Shown here one piece after another: positions 41,680-52,358 of a stretch of 64,000 nucleotides of DNA. This stretch comes from Pumilibacter muris. Its GTDB lineage: Bacteria; Bacillota; Clostridia; Christensenellales; Pumilibacteraceae. The notes below the pieces were generated by a model that worked only from the letters and a program-made list of their open reading frames with translations, was not told the origin of the DNA and made no database searches. The translations under genes were made by a program, and so were the position numbers. Location of the stretch: contig NZ_CALPCN010000001.1 in assembly GCF_943193045.1 (NCBI RefSeq), positions 62,001 through 126,000 of the forward strand, in the 5' to 3' direction. Every line of letters starts with the position of its first letter. Position 1 is the stretch's first letter.

Positions 41680-42165
41680 ATGGCAAAAAAGCGAGTAGAA
41701 AGCAAACCTAAGAAAAAAATAGTCTTCGTATGCACGGGCAACACTTGCCGCAGTCCTATGGCGGAATTTCTTTTTCGATATATTTTGAGCAAAAAGCGCA
41801 AACTTTCTTTATACGACGTTTCGAGCGCGGGGCTATCGGCAGACGAGGGCTCGCCGATAACCGAGAACGCGGCGCTCGCTCTTAAAAAGCTCGGAGTTTC
41901 AGTTAGAAAAAAACATTTTTCAAAGCAGCTTACCGAAAAAGCGGCGCAAGAAGCCGACTTAATAGTTTGCATGACGGCGGCGCATGCTTCGGCGCTTAGG
42001 CAATTCGGCGCAAAGGTTAAATCGGTGGGCGAACTTACGGGCGGACCCGACGTGCCCGACCCCTACGGCGGCGATTTAAACGTTTATATTAAAACCGCCG
42101 AATATCTTATGTATGCGTGCGAAGACGTTTTTGCCGCCGCGCAAGCTTTAAGCGATTGCGAATAG
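41680..42165 (+). CDS. Low-molecular-weight protein arginine phosphatase (YwlE-like)
   Basis: A 161-residue phosphatase with the P-loop VFVCTGNTCRSPMAEFLF (C-x5-R-S) and the acid loop DVPDPYGGDL. A threonine in the loop (CTGNT) is known to fit phosphoarginine in YwlE, where tyrosine phosphatases carry Ile. It would undo McsB-type arginine phosphorylation, a degradation tag for ClpCP. GGAGGAGG is upstream; the start codon used is ATG 41680. Confidence 0.9.
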   Translation: MAKKRVESKPKKKIVFVCTGNTCRSPMAEFLFRYILSKKRKLSLYDVSSAGLSADEGSPITENAALALKKLGVSVRKKHFSKQLTEKAAQEADLIVCMTAAHASALRQFGAKVKSVGELTGGPDVPDPYGGDLNVYIKTAEYLMYACEDVFAAAQALSDCE

Positions 42166-42210
42166 TTTGCAAGCCGTTTTAAAATTTCACATAAAAGGGT
42201 TGCTAAAATC

Positions 42211-42239
42211 TTGCAAAAACGCGTTCGATATGATACAAT
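42211..42239 (+). promoter_or_regulatory. Promoter of rpiB and the V-ATPase operon
   Basis: TTGCAA at 42211-42216, 17-bp spacer, TACAAT at 42234-42239, 30 bp ahead of the rpiB start. Confidence 0.65.
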
Positions 42240-42268
42240 TTAATTGTACGCAGAGATAATAAAGGAGT

Positions 42269-42721
42269 ATGCTTAAACGTATGATAGCCATAGGATGCGA
42301 CCACGCGGCACTCGAACTTAAAAAAGAAATTGTTACCCGTTTGGAATCGCGCGGAGTTAAAATCAAAGATTACGGCTGTTATACGAGCGAGGCTGTGGAT
42401 TATCCCGTGTATGCGCGCAAAGTGGCGGAAGCTGTGGCAAGCGGCGAATGCGAGAAAGGCATACTTATTTGCGGCACGGGAATAGGAATGAGTATTGCCG
42501 CGAACAAAGTGAAAGGTATTCGTTGCGCGCTTTGCGGCGACACTTTTTCGGCAAGAGCAACGCGGCAACACAACGACGCGAACATTCTCGCTCTCGGCGA
42601 ACGGGTTGTGGGCAAAGGGCTTGCGCTCGACATAGTTGACGTGTTTTTGAACACCGAGTTTTCAGGCGAAGAGCGGCATGTGCGCAGAATAGGATTGATA
42701 GAACGGCAAAACGAAAAATAA
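42269..42721 (+). CDS. rpiB: Ribose 5-phosphate isomerase B
   Basis: A 150-residue isomerase. AIGCDHAALELKKEIV, the phosphate/catalytic stretch LICGTGIGMSIAANKVKGIRCALC with its reactive Cys, and RQHNDANILALGERV are typical. It interconverts ribose 5-phosphate and ribulose 5-phosphate; allose-6-P isomerase activity is possible. AAAGGAG lies upstream. The V-ATPase genes follow 33 nt later. Confidence 0.95.
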   Translation: MLKRMIAIGCDHAALELKKEIVTRLESRGVKIKDYGCYTSEAVDYPVYARKVAEAVASGECEKGILICGTGIGMSIAANKVKGIRCALCGDTFSARATRQHNDANILALGERVVGKGLALDIVDVFLNTEFSGEERHVRRIGLIERQNEK

Positions 42722-42754
42722 GCTTTGTTTATGGGCAGGGGTGTTTAACCGAAA

Positions 42755-43075
42755 ATGATAGAAGAAGTTTTAAACGAAATAAATGCCGCCGAAGAAAGAG
42801 CGGCGCAAATTCTTGCCGAAGCGAGACAGTCGGCAAGAGATATAGCGCTTTCGATAGTTTCGGAGTCGGAAGCGGTGCGCGCGGAGTTCTCGGAAGAAAC
42901 GAAGCGACTTGTTAAACAAATTACGGATACCGCGCAAGCGGATGCGGTAAAAGCAGCCGCCGCTTCGGCGAAAGAAGCGGAACTTGCCGCGCAAGCTCTT
43001 GTGAGAAACGCTGAAAAAAACGTTCGCTCGGTAGGCGAATGGCTTGCCGAACAGCTTATTAAAGGAAAGGCGTAG
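42755..43075 (+). CDS. ntpF: V-type ATPase peripheral stalk subunit (NtpF/AhaH-like)
   Basis: A 106-residue, almost wholly helical, Ala/Glu-rich protein (LNEINAAEERAAQILAEAR onward) like the G/H stalk subunit that pairs with subunit E to hold the stator. Its position first in the operon matches Enterococcus hirae ntpF. Sequence alone would only say coiled coil; the context makes the call. Confidence 0.8.
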   Translation: MIEEVLNEINAAEERAAQILAEARQSARDIALSIVSESEAVRAEFSEETKRLVKQITDTAQADAVKAAAASAKEAELAAQALVRNAEKNVRSVGEWLAEQLIKGKA

Positions 43076-43082
43076 GCGGGAT

Positions 43083-45059
43083 ATGGCTATTGCTAAAATG
43101 AGCCGATTGCGCCTTGTGGGGCTTAAATCGGACAAAAACAGAATAATGAACGAGCTTGTGCGAAGCGGTTCGTTCGAAGCTACTTCGGCTACGGTAAACG
43201 GAGAAACGCCATCGGAGCGCACTCATCTTGACAGAGTTCTTGCGCGTCAAGCGAAAGTTTCGTTCGCCGTGAATTATTTAACTTCTTGCGCCGACGAATA
43301 TCTTGCTTTGAAAAAAGCGAACGACGCCGCAGTTAAAAAGGGGAAAGCCGAGCCTATCGCGTCGGCGTCGGTAGAAAAGAAAAAGCAGGGCGGCAGACGT
43401 ATAATAGGATACGACGATTTTTACGACGTAGCCGCAAAAGAATACGAACTCGTTGCGGTTTGCGACGAGTTGGAAAAATTGAATTTTGCGCGTCTCGAAT
43501 ATAAATCGCACATTCAAAAGAGCCGCAACAGATTGCGCGGCGTAGTTCCATACGTCGGTTTTCCGCTCAAATTATCGGCTATAGCCGACGGCGCCGCAGT
43601 GTCGGTGATTTTGGCGTATTCTTCTTCGCCGTCAGTTCCCGATTTCGGAGACGTTCCCGTTTTCTACGAAACTTATCCGTCGGAATCGGGCACTCTTTTG
43701 GGCATAGTTTCCCGTGTGTGCGACAAAGAAAAAGTGTCGGCTGTGCTTTCGGGCGCGAAATATGTTTTGTGCCCTTTGCGCGACGACGTTACTGCGGCGG
43801 AACTGTGCAAAACGGTGAAAGCCGAAATCAAAGAATATGAAGAAAAAGATACTGCGGAGCTGTACCGCGCGCTCGACTATTACAAATATCTTTCCGACTT
43901 GAAAGTGTTGTACGACGTTATAGGGCAAGACGTTGAAAAATCGGAAGCGGAACTTGAATTTGTGTCTACTGCCAACACTTTCGTAGCCGAAGGTTGGCTT
44001 CCGTCCGACCGCGCCGAAAAAGTTATAGCGCGCATAAAGAGCAAAACCGAAAGAATTATAGCCGAGCTTTCAGAACCGAAAGAGGGCGACGTGCCGCCCA
44101 CTCTTGTTGTAAGCAAGAAAATCGTGGAGCCGTATGAAGATATTACTAATATGTACAGCGTGCCCGCTTACCGCGAAATCGACCCCAACCCGTTTATGGC
44201 GGTGTTCTTTTTCCTGTTTTTCGGCATAATGATAGGCGACGCGGGATACGGGCTTGTTTTGAGCGTGGGCGGATTTATTATTTTAAAGTGCGTTCGGCTT
44301 GAAAAAGGCACCGCGCGAATGATTGCGTTGTTTGCTATGGGCGGCATATCCGCAGTGGTGTGGGGGCTTTTATTCGGCGGGGTGTTTGCCGTAAGTTCCG
44401 TTCCCGCGCTGTGGTTTAACCCTATGGAAGAGCCGCTTATGATGCTCGGAGTGTCAATAGCGCTCGGCGCGGTTCAACTTCTTGCGGGTTACGCTCTTCA
44501 TTCGGCGAAAATGTTCCGTAACGGAAAACCGCTCGACGCAGTGTTCGACAGTTTGTTTATATTCGTTTTGTTCGGCGGGCTTGCTTGCATAGCGCTTGAT
44601 ATGCTTATAAAACCGAATGCGCCGCTTACCACAGTTGGGCTTGCGCTGATTATAGTTTCGCTTGTGGGAATTTTGTGTACTGCGGGACGCCATAATAAAG
44701 GCGTGGTTTCCAAAATAATGGGCGGCTTTTCGGGGCTTTACGGGCTTGTGAATTTGTTGAGCGACCTTCTTAGCTACGCGCGACTTTTCGGGCTCGGGCT
44801 TGCGAGCGGCGCGATAGGGCTTGCTTTCAACACGCTCGGCAGTCTGTTTTTCACCATGCCCGTTCCCGTGTTGGGATACGTTATAGGGTTTATAATTTTA
44901 ATACCGTTGCATGCGTTCAATTTGGGAATAGGCGTTTTGGGCGCTTACGTTCACAACGCGCGTCTGCAATTTTTGGAGTTTTACGGCAAGTTCTACGAGG
45001 GCGACGGCAGAATGTTCAGCCCTATGGGAGAAAAAACGAAATACGTTCGCTTCGGATAA
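43083..45059 (+). CDS. ntpI: V-type ATPase subunit I (a-subunit)
   Basis: A 658-residue protein with a cytoplasmic N-terminal half of mixed alpha/beta and coiled coil, then seven or eight membrane helices from about residue 370 (PFMAVFFFLFFGIMIGDAGYG). The GDAGYG motif and later LLSDLLSYARLFGLGLASG, which holds the essential arginine, are conserved in V-ATPase stator channels. It forms the ion half-channels. The start is ATG 43083, preceded by GGCGGGAT. Confidence 0.94.
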   Translation: MAIAKMSRLRLVGLKSDKNRIMNELVRSGSFEATSATVNGETPSERTHLDRVLARQAKVSFAVNYLTSCADEYLALKKANDAAVKKGKAEPIASASVEKKKQGGRRIIGYDDFYDVAAKEYELVAVCDELEKLNFARLEYKSHIQKSRNRLRGVVPYVGFPLKLSAIADGAAVSVILAYSSSPSVPDFGDVPVFYETYPSESGTLLGIVSRVCDKEKVSAVLSGAKYVLCPLRDDVTAAELCKTVKAEIKEYEEKDTAELYRALDYYKYLSDLKVLYDVIGQDVEKSEAELEFVSTANTFVAEGWLPSDRAEKVIARIKSKTERIIAELSEPKEGDVPPTLVVSKKIVEPYEDITNMYSVPAYREIDPNPFMAVFFFLFFGIMIGDAGYGLVLSVGGFIILKCVRLEKGTARMIALFAMGGISAVVWGLLFGGVFAVSSVPALWFNPMEEPLMMLGVSIALGAVQLLAGYALHSAKMFRNGKPLDAVFDSLFIFVLFGGLACIALDMLIKPNAPLTTVGLALIIVSLVGILCTAGRHNKGVVSKIMGGFSGLYGLVNLLSDLLSYARLFGLGLASGAIGLAFNTLGSLFFTMPVPVLGYVIGFIILIPLHAFNLGIGVLGAYVHNARLQFLEFYGKFYEGDGRMFSPMGEKTKYVRFG

Positions 45060-45121
45060 GCGGAAAAAACAGTTTAATTTAGGCACGGGAGTGTCGGTTA
45101 AATAAAAGTAAAAACATTTAA

Positions 45122-45616
<495 letters not shown>

Positions 45617-45633
45617 TTAGCGGAAAGCGTTTT

Positions 45634-46239
45634 TTGCATAAGGTTATGGGCATAGGAATGGAAGGAAAGGAAGCTATTATAGCGGAAATTATAAGCAAGG
45701 CGGAGCGAGCGGCGGCGGGTCTTATTTCCGACGCGAAAGCGGAACGCGACGCGGCGCTTGAAAAAGTGAGGGCTGAAGAAGCTCGAAAAAGAGAGGAAGC
45801 GTTAACGGATGCTCGTTCTGCCGCCGCCGAAATTGCATCGCGCGCAAAAACTCTTTCGAGCCTCGAAGCGCGCAAAACCGAGCTTGCGGCAAAACAACGT
45901 GTGCTCAACGCGGCGTTCGAAGAAGCCTCGAAAAAAATTCTTAACATGACCGACCATATTTACCGCGAGTTTATAGGCGGTTTTATAGAGAAATACGCCG
46001 ACGACGGCGACAGCGTTATAGTGGCGGAACGCGACAAAAAACGACTGCACGCCGAATGGCTCAAATCATTAGGCGACAAATGCGGCAAGAGGCTTTCTCT
46101 TTCGGAAAAGACGCACGGCGGCAACGGCGGAATTATTTTGTCGGGAAAAACGAGCGACAAAAACTTGACGCTCGAAACTATGTTTGCGTCGCTCCGCGAC
46201 ACCGCGCTTACAAACGCGGCAAAACGGCTTTTTAAATAA
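45634..46239 (+). CDS. ntpE: V-type ATPase subunit E (peripheral stalk)
   Basis: A 201-residue protein with a long charged N-terminal coiled coil and a globular C-terminus (YREFIGGFIEKYADDGDSV through GIILSGKTSDKNLTLETM). This is the standard subunit E plan. The start is uncertain: TTG 45634 with GGAAAG upstream, or ATG 45646 or 45658. It pairs with the NtpF-like helix to form the stator. Confidence 0.88.
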   Translation: MHKVMGIGMEGKEAIIAEIISKAERAAAGLISDAKAERDAALEKVRAEEARKREEALTDARSAAAEIASRAKTLSSLEARKTELAAKQRVLNAAFEEASKKILNMTDHIYREFIGGFIEKYADDGDSVIVAERDKKRLHAEWLKSLGDKCGKRLSLSEKTHGGNGGIILSGKTSDKNLTLETMFASLRDTALTNAAKRLFK

Positions 46240-46269
46240 AGGCGCGAAAAGGACTGTACGGGTTAGGAA

Positions 46270-47232
46270 ATGGTAACGAAAATTTACGCAAACGCCGTAG
46301 CTAAATATAACGAAGGTAAGCTGCTCGACGCGGAAAAAATACGCCGCTTGCTCGATGCGGAATTTTCCGACGCCGTGAAAATGCTTTGCGATTACGGTTA
46401 CGGCGGCGGTACGGTTGACGCGAAAAGCTACGATATAGACGCGTTCATATCTTCGGAAACCGCCGCGCTTATAGACTACGTTTTTTCTTCGTCGCCGAAC
46501 GTTTACCTCTCGCGGGTGCTCACAAACAGGTTTTTATACGGAAATGCGAAAGCTTATTACAAGGCGCGCGTTTCAGGCAAACCGCTTTCTTTCGCGGTTT
46601 ACGATATGGCGGACGGAGAAATTCGGGCGGGTATAGAACGCGGCGAATATGCGGCGTTGCCTAAGTTTATGGCGGAAGCGTTAGATAGGCTCGACACCGA
46701 ATTTGCGGACGCTAAGCCCGACCCTAAACTTATAGACGCTCGTTTAACAGAAGCCATGTACGCCGACAATTTGTTTTGCGCTAAAAAGTCTAAAAGCAAA
46801 TCGTTGCGCGAATTTGTGCGCGGAGAAATAGATTTAACGAACGTTCTTTCCGCGCTCAGAGCTCGCGCTCTGAAAGTGAGCGAAGCCGCGCTCGGCAACT
46901 TATTTCTTTCGGGCGGCGAGATTTCTTTCGATTGTGTCGTTGATATTTACCGTTCGGAAAATCCGCTTTCCGTCGTGTCGGAAACCCGATACGGATTTAT
47001 AGCCGACGGAAGCGATACCGTCGATTTGCCGTTGCTCGAAGCGCGAACCGACGATTTTCTTTCGAATATATGGCAACCTCACGCCGAAGACATGTTGTCG
47101 TTTTCGCCGTTCGTCAGTTATTTTATAGAGCAACTGAACGAGTATAAAACGGTTAAAACGATTTTAACGTGTATTAAAAACAACGCGCGCGGAGAAATTG
47201 CTTCGCGTCTGAGAACTTTCGGCAAAATATAG
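46270..47232 (+). CDS. ntpC: V-type ATPase subunit C (central stalk, d-type)
   Basis: A 320-residue helical protein. It shows the family's threefold repeat with FLYGNAKAYYKARVSG, ELREFVRGEIDLTNVLSALRARAL-like sequence (here SLREFVRGEIDLTNVL) and the C-terminal FSPFVSYFIEQLNEYKTVKTIL. It forms the funnel that seats the D-F shaft on the c-ring. It lies directly between subunits E and F. Confidence 0.93.
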   Translation: MVTKIYANAVAKYNEGKLLDAEKIRRLLDAEFSDAVKMLCDYGYGGGTVDAKSYDIDAFISSETAALIDYVFSSSPNVYLSRVLTNRFLYGNAKAYYKARVSGKPLSFAVYDMADGEIRAGIERGEYAALPKFMAEALDRLDTEFADAKPDPKLIDARLTEAMYADNLFCAKKSKSKSLREFVRGEIDLTNVLSALRARALKVSEAALGNLFLSGGEISFDCVVDIYRSENPLSVVSETRYGFIADGSDTVDLPLLEARTDDFLSNIWQPHAEDMLSFSPFVSYFIEQLNEYKTVKTILTCIKNNARGEIASRLRTFGKI

Positions 47233-47248
47233 GAGGCACACCGCAGCA

Positions 47249-47575
47249 ATGGTTAAAAACGGAAAAATCGCGGTTATAGGCGATAAAGACAGCGTGCTCG
47301 CGTTTAAAGCTGTGGGCGTGGAAACGTTTTGTTCCAACGGTATGTTCGAAACAAACGATTTGCTCAAAAAGCTCAAAGACGGATACGCCGTTATATTTAT
47401 AACCGAAGAACTTGCGGAGCAGGTTGAGGAAACTTTGAACAAGCTTAAATCGCGCGCGTATCCTGCGGTTATTCCCATACCGGGAAGTTTGGGCACCAAC
47501 GGCTTCGGACTTAAAGGAATAAAGCGAGACGTTGAAAAGGCGATAGGCGCCGATATTTTATTCGACGAACGATAG
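47249..47575 (+). CDS. ntpG: V-type ATPase subunit F
   Basis: A 108-residue Rossmann-like protein: [20 protein letters not shown], then [16 protein letters not shown] and [24 protein letters not shown]. This matches the shaft subunit F (called NtpG in E. hirae). It binds subunit D. AGGAGGCACACC is upstream. Confidence 0.94.
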   Translation: MVKNGKIAVIGDKDSVLAFKAVGVETFCSNGMFETNDLLKKLKDGYAVIFITEELAEQVEETLNKLKSRAYPAVIPIPGSLGTNGFGLKGIKRDVEKAIGADILFDER

Positions 47576-47627
47576 TTTTTTAAATGGTTGTTACCTTAAA
47601 AGGTGCGCATGTGCGCGGAGGCAGAGA

Positions 47628-49391
47628 ATGGAAGGTAGAATAGTTAAGGTTTCGGGTCCGCTCATTGTGGCGGAAAACATGCAGGACGTGAAAATGTACG
47701 ACGTTGTTCGCGTAAGCTCCGAGCGTCTTATAGGCGAAGTAATAGAGTTGCGCGGCGATAAGGCGTCTATTCAAGTATACGAGGAAACGAGCATGTTAGG
47801 ACCGGGCGAGGCGGTTGTTTCAACCAACGCCCCTCTTTCGGTTGAACTCGGACCCGGTCTTATAGAAGGAATTTTCGACGGCATACAGCGCCCTTTGAAC
47901 GAGCTTGTTAAAAAGAGCGGCGACCGCATAGGTCGAGGCATAGAGGTTAGCGCGCTCAGCCACACTAAGAAATGGAATTTCGTTGCTAAGAAAAAGGCAG
48001 GCGATTTAGTTGCGGGCGGCGATATTATAGGAGTGGTGCAAGAAAACGCGGTTGTGGAGCACCGCATTATGGTGCCCGTAGGCGTCGAGGGAAAAATTAC
48101 CGCGATTTTCGACGGCGAAAAAACTGTTGACGACGTTGTGGCTACGGTTGTAGACAAGTCGGGAAAGGAGCGCTCGGTTACTATGCTGCAAAAGTGGCCT
48201 GTGCGCATAGGCAGACCTTACCGCGAGAAAATGGCTCCCACGCAACCTATGATTACGGGGCAGCGAGTTATAGACACGCTTTTTCCGATAGCTAAAGGCG
48301 GCGTTGCGGCTGTTCCCGGTCCGTTCGGAAGCGGCAAAACGGTGGTTCAGCATCAGCTTGCCAAATGGGCTGACGCCGATATAATCGTGTATGTTGGTTG
48401 CGGCGAGCGCGGCAACGAAATGACCGACGTTTTAAACGAGTTTCCTCATCTTACCGACCCGAAAACGGGACAGCCGCTTATGAAGCGCACGGTGCTTATT
48501 GCCAACACTTCGGATATGCCGGTTGCGGCGCGTGAGGCGAGCATATACACAGGCATAACAATCGCGGAATATTTCCGCGACATGGGATATAACGTTGCGA
48601 TAATGGCAGATTCTACTTCGCGTTGGGCGGAAGCATTGCGCGAAATGAGCGGCCGACTTGAAGAAATGCCGGGCGAAGAAGGATACCCGGCGTATCTTAG
48701 CAGTAGACTGGCCGAGTTTTACGAACGCGCGGGCATAGTCAAGCTTTTGGGAAGCGAAGAGCGCGTAGGTTCGGTTACGGCAATAGGCGCGGTTTCGCCT
48801 CCGGGCGGCGATATGTCGGAGCCCGTAAGTCAGGCAACTTTGCGAATAGTTAAAGTATTTTGGGGGCTTAGCGCTTCGCTTGCGTCAAAACGTCATTTCC
48901 CCGCGATAGACTGGCTCACAAGCTATTCTCTTTACGGCGACAGGCTCTCGGGGTGGTATACCGAACATGTTGCGCCCGATTGCAATTCATACCGAGCGGC
49001 GGCTATGCGCATTTTGCAGGAAGAAGCTCAGCTCGATGAAATTGTGCGCCTTGTGGGTATGGACGCGCTTTCTCCGCGCGACCGCCTTACTATGGAAGCC
49101 GCAAAGTCGGTGCGCGAAGATTACTTGCATCAAAACGCTTTCCATGAAACGGATACTTATTCGTCTATGGAAAAGCAATATAAAATGCTTAAATTGATAA
49201 TAGATTACTACCGTTTCGGAATAGAGGCGCTTGAAAAATCCGCGTCGCTCGACGACATACTTTCTATCCCCGCGCGCGACAAAATAGGAAGAAGCAAATA
49301 TGTTCCCGAAGCCGAACTTGCGTCCGTAGACGCAATTTCCGCCGACATGAAAGCGCAGCTCGGAGAACTGAAAGAAAGCGACGGATTTTAA
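47628..49391 (+). CDS. ntpA: V-type ATP synthase/ATPase catalytic subunit A
   Basis: A 587-residue catalytic subunit. The Walker [15 protein letters not shown] is at residues 231-244, with [12 protein letters not shown] giving the catalytic Glu, [22 protein letters not shown] as Walker B region, and the non-homologous insertion between residues 115 and 185 typical of A-subunits. It hydrolyses ATP to drive the rotor, or works as a synthase if ion force allows. GGAGGCAGAGA precedes the ATG. Confidence 0.97.
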   Translation: MEGRIVKVSGPLIVAENMQDVKMYDVVRVSSERLIGEVIELRGDKASIQVYEETSMLGPGEAVVSTNAPLSVELGPGLIEGIFDGIQRPLNELVKKSGDRIGRGIEVSALSHTKKWNFVAKKKAGDLVAGGDIIGVVQENAVVEHRIMVPVGVEGKITAIFDGEKTVDDVVATVVDKSGKERSVTMLQKWPVRIGRPYREKMAPTQPMITGQRVIDTLFPIAKGGVAAVPGPFGSGKTVVQHQLAKWADADIIVYVGCGERGNEMTDVLNEFPHLTDPKTGQPLMKRTVLIANTSDMPVAAREASIYTGITIAEYFRDMGYNVAIMADSTSRWAEALREMSGRLEEMPGEEGYPAYLSSRLAEFYERAGIVKLLGSEERVGSVTAIGAVSPPGGDMSEPVSQATLRIVKVFWGLSASLASKRHFPAIDWLTSYSLYGDRLSGWYTEHVAPDCNSYRAAAMRILQEEAQLDEIVRLVGMDALSPRDRLTMEAAKSVREDYLHQNAFHETDTYSSMEKQYKMLKLIIDYYRFGIEALEKSASLDDILSIPARDKIGRSKYVPEAELASVDAISADMKAQLGELKESDGF

Positions 49392-49452
49392 TTTTTATTT
49401 GAGTACAAAGGGTTTAGTTGCGAAACAACGTAAGTTTTAGGAGTCGGAAAAA

Positions 49453-50832
49453 ATGCAAAAAGAATACCGCACAATCAAAGAGGTGGTCGGGCCGCTTATG
49501 CTCGTTGAAAACGTTGAAAACGTTAAATACAACGAGCTTGTGGAAATCGAACAGGCAAACGGGGAAGTGCGTCAGGGCAAGGTGCTCGAAATAAACCGCG
49601 ACCGCGCGCTCGTTCAGTTGTTCGAAGCGAGTCAAGGACTTAAAATTTCGTCATCTAAGGCGCGATTTTTGGGTAAAAGCATAGAGCTTAAAGTTTCGCC
49701 CGACATGCTCGGAAGAGTGTTCGACGGAATGGGGCACCCAAAAGACGGCGGACCCGAAATTATCCCCGAAAAGAGTGTGGATATAAACGGCTCGCCTATA
49801 AATCCGTCGGCGCGCGATTATCCCGACGAATTTATTCAAACGGGAATTTCGGCAATCGACGGTTTGAACACGCTTGTGCGCGGGCAAAAGTTACCCGTGT
49901 TTTCGGTGAGCGGATTGCCTCATGCAAACCTTGCCGCGCAGATAGCGCGTCAGGCGAAAGTTCTCGGCACCGACAGCAAGTTTGCCGTAGTATTCGCTGC
50001 AATGGGCATAACCTACGAGGAAGCGGATTTCTTTATATCCGACTTTAAAAAGACGGGCGCAATAGACCGCACCGTGTTGTTTATGAACCTTGCCAACGAC
50101 CCCGCGATAGAGAGAATAGCCACGCCTCGAATGGCTCTTTCTGCGGCGGAATATTTGGCGTTCGAACTCGGAATGCACGTTCTCGTTATTATGACGGATA
50201 TAACAAACTATGCCGAAGCCATGCGCGAAGTTAGCGCGGCGAGAAAAGAGGTTCCCGGAAGGCGAGGCTATCCCGGATATTTATATACCGACCTTGCTTC
50301 CATATACGAGCGTGCGGGCAAAATACGCGGCAAGGAGGGCTCCATAACGCAAATACCTATTCTTACCATGCCCGAAGACGATAAAACCCACCCAATACCC
50401 GACCTTACGGGATATATAACCGAAGGGCAGATTATTCTTTCGCGCGAGCTTTACAAAAAAGGTTTTAATCCGCCTATCGACGTGTTGCCGTCTTTGAGCC
50501 GTTTAAAGGATAAAGGCATAGGTAAGGGAAAAACGCGCGAAGACCACGCCGACACCATGAACCAGCTTTTCGCGGCTTACGCGCGCGGCAAAGAGGCAAA
50601 AGAATTGAGCGCTATTTTGGGCGACGCGGCGCTTACGGAAGTAGACAAAAAGTATGCGAAGTTCGCCGAAGAATTCGAACGCAGATATATATCGCAAGGT
50701 TTCGACTGCAACCGCGACATAGAGGAAACGCTTTCTATAGGTTGGGAACTTCTTTCCATATTGCCTAAAAACGAACTCAAACGAATTAAAGACGAATATT
50801 TGGAAAAATACTTGCCCGAGAGGAAAGCGTAA
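49453..50832 (+). CDS. ntpB: V-type ATPase regulatory subunit B
   Basis: A 459-residue non-catalytic nucleotide-binding subunit. In place of a P-loop it has [19 protein letters not shown], as expected. It also has [46 protein letters not shown] and the C-terminal [26 protein letters not shown]. It alternates with A in the head. The stop directly abuts the ATG of subunit D. Confidence 0.97.
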   Translation: MQKEYRTIKEVVGPLMLVENVENVKYNELVEIEQANGEVRQGKVLEINRDRALVQLFEASQGLKISSSKARFLGKSIELKVSPDMLGRVFDGMGHPKDGGPEIIPEKSVDINGSPINPSARDYPDEFIQTGISAIDGLNTLVRGQKLPVFSVSGLPHANLAAQIARQAKVLGTDSKFAVVFAAMGITYEEADFFISDFKKTGAIDRTVLFMNLANDPAIERIATPRMALSAAEYLAFELGMHVLVIMTDITNYAEAMREVSAARKEVPGRRGYPGYLYTDLASIYERAGKIRGKEGSITQIPILTMPEDDKTHPIPDLTGYITEGQIILSRELYKKGFNPPIDVLPSLSRLKDKGIGKGKTREDHADTMNQLFAAYARGKEAKELSAILGDAALTEVDKKYAKFAEEFERRYISQGFDCNRDIEETLSIGWELLSILPKNELKRIKDEYLEKYLPERKA

Positions 50833-51462
50833 ATGGCGAGACTTGCGGTTAATCCCACGCGCATGGAACTTAGGCGCCTTAAAACGCGCCTTAAAACGGC
50901 TACGCGCGGGCATAAGCTTTTAAAAGACAAGTCGGACGAAATGGTGCGTCGTTTTATGGAAATGGTGCGCCTGAATAAATCGCTCCGAGAGGAAATAGAG
51001 GGAGAGGTGGCGGAAGCGCTTCGCAGCTTTATGTTGGCTCGCGCCGTTTCTTCCGCCGAAGACATAGAACAAGCTCTTTCCATGCCTAAGGTTGAAGTTA
51101 TGCTCGAGGCGGGCACCAAGAACATTATGGGCGTAGACGTGCCCGACGTGAAAATTACCATGCCCACGCCCGAAGATTTGTTGCCGTATACGTTTGCGGG
51201 CACTCCGAGCGACCTCGATTCCGCCGTTATAAAAATATCGACGCTCACCGAAAAATTGCTGCGGCTTGCCGAAGTGGAAAAAACGTGCAATATGCTTGCA
51301 GATGAAATCGAGAAGAACCGCCGCAGGGTGAACGCTCTCGAATACGTTATGATTCCGCAACTCAACGAGACTATAAAATACATTCTTATGAAACTTGACG
51401 AAAACGAGCGCGGAAACCTTACGAGACTTATGAAAGTTAAGTCTATGATGCAGGAAAATTAA
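50833..51462 (+). CDS. ntpD: V-type ATPase subunit D (central shaft)
   Basis: A 209-residue protein with long antiparallel coiled coils. The N-terminus MARLAVNPTRMELRRLKTRL and the C-terminal RRVNALEYVMIPQLNETIKYILMKLDENER are family hallmarks. It is the rotating axle. Last gene of the operon, starting immediately after the subunit B stop codon. Confidence 0.95.
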   Translation: MARLAVNPTRMELRRLKTRLKTATRGHKLLKDKSDEMVRRFMEMVRLNKSLREEIEGEVAEALRSFMLARAVSSAEDIEQALSMPKVEVMLEAGTKNIMGVDVPDVKITMPTPEDLLPYTFAGTPSDLDSAVIKISTLTEKLLRLAEVEKTCNMLADEIEKNRRRVNALEYVMIPQLNETIKYILMKLDENERGNLTRLMKVKSMMQEN

Positions 51463-51518
51463 ATACTTTCGTTGCGAATTCCGTAATAACGAAAAATCAC
51501 TCATATTTTGTCGAAAAG

Positions 51519-51561
51519 CCCCGTATATATTTTGTAGCGAATATTACGGGGTGATTTTTTT
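51519..51561 (+). terminator. Hairpin at the end of the V-ATPase operon, overlapping the next ribosome binding site
   Basis: CCCCGTA 51519-51525 pairs with TACGGGG 51545-51551. The stem extends after a one-base bulge (ATATT with AATAT), and TGATTTTTTT follows. The 3' arm and T-run are also the GGGGTGAT ribosome binding site and spacer of the gene at 51562, so it may end transcription or hide the start site. Confidence 0.7.
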
Positions 51562-52245
51562 ATGAAAGCACTGTTAAAAAGGTCGTGCGTTTTAGCGCTC
51601 ATGTTGTTGGTTGCGTTAGGTGCGTTTTGCGGTTGCGCAAGTTCGCAACTCGAAAAAAACATGGATAACGTTTCGGAATTACGCGAGCATTTATTTGCCG
51701 CCGAAAGCGCGGATTATAAACTTACCGCAATATCCGGCATACGCGAAGAACCTTACGAGCTCGACGGCGTAAGTTCGTCTAAACGCGATTTCACCGTTTT
51801 AACCGTTACGCCCGTAGTGTTTTCGGCGGATAAAACTTACAGATATAAAACCGAAATAAACGGCACGACTTACGAGGGCGACCTTTTGCCGCATCCGTTC
51901 GCGCAATCGTTGTCGGCGGATATTCCCGCAACGGCAACGAGCGATTTCGCGGTTACGATTATATGCGGCGGAGAGCAGTCGTTCGAGCTGAAAAATTCGG
52001 TGCAAGGCGAGTTGATAGGCGCCGAAAAAGCGTTCGATATAGCGCTTGACAAACTTAAAAACGAACTGAAAAAGTTCCGCTCGAAAGGAAAGCTTCACGC
52101 CGAAATATATGTGCGCCTTATGGAAAATCCGATAGACGGCAACGGCGGCTATTTTTGGTACGTTTCTTTTGTGGGCGAAGACAAAGTTACCGTCGCCGTA
52201 CTTTTGCGAGGCGATACCGGCGCGGTTGCGGCAACGCGAATTTAA
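51562..52245 (+). CDS. Putative lipoprotein of unknown function
   Basis: A 227-residue protein with an N-terminal signal (KRSCVLALMLLVALGAFCGC) and a weak lipobox ending FCGC. The mature part is polar with a beta-rich stretch (FTVLTVTPVVFSADKTYRYKTEINGTTYEGDLLPHP begins near residue 75). It ends in an alpha/beta segment, YFWYVSFVGEDKVTVAVLL. No known domain is recognised. It lies downstream of the V-ATPase operon but probably has separate expression because of the hairpin in between. Confidence 0.7.
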   Translation: MKALLKRSCVLALMLLVALGAFCGCASSQLEKNMDNVSELREHLFAAESADYKLTAISGIREEPYELDGVSSSKRDFTVLTVTPVVFSADKTYRYKTEINGTTYEGDLLPHPFAQSLSADIPATATSDFAVTIICGGEQSFELKNSVQGELIGAEKAFDIALDKLKNELKKFRSKGKLHAEIYVRLMENPIDGNGGYFWYVSFVGEDKVTVAVLLRGDTGAVAATRI

Positions 52246-52296
52246 CCGCCGTTTGTGAAAAGTTGCAAAAAGCGCGAAAAATCGTTTAAAAACGAT

Positions 52297-52324
52297 TTGC
52301 AAATTATAAGTTTTGTGATATAAT
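52297..52324 (+). promoter_or_regulatory. Promoter of the 445-residue membrane protein gene
   Basis: TTGCAA at 52297-52302, 16-bp spacer, TATAAT at 52319-52324. A small AT-rich inverted repeat (AAATCGTTT with AAACGATTT) lies just upstream and overlaps the -35. Confidence 0.65.
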
Positions 52325-52358
52325 TAGGAGTAATACGAGTAATAGAGGTAGTTTCCTT

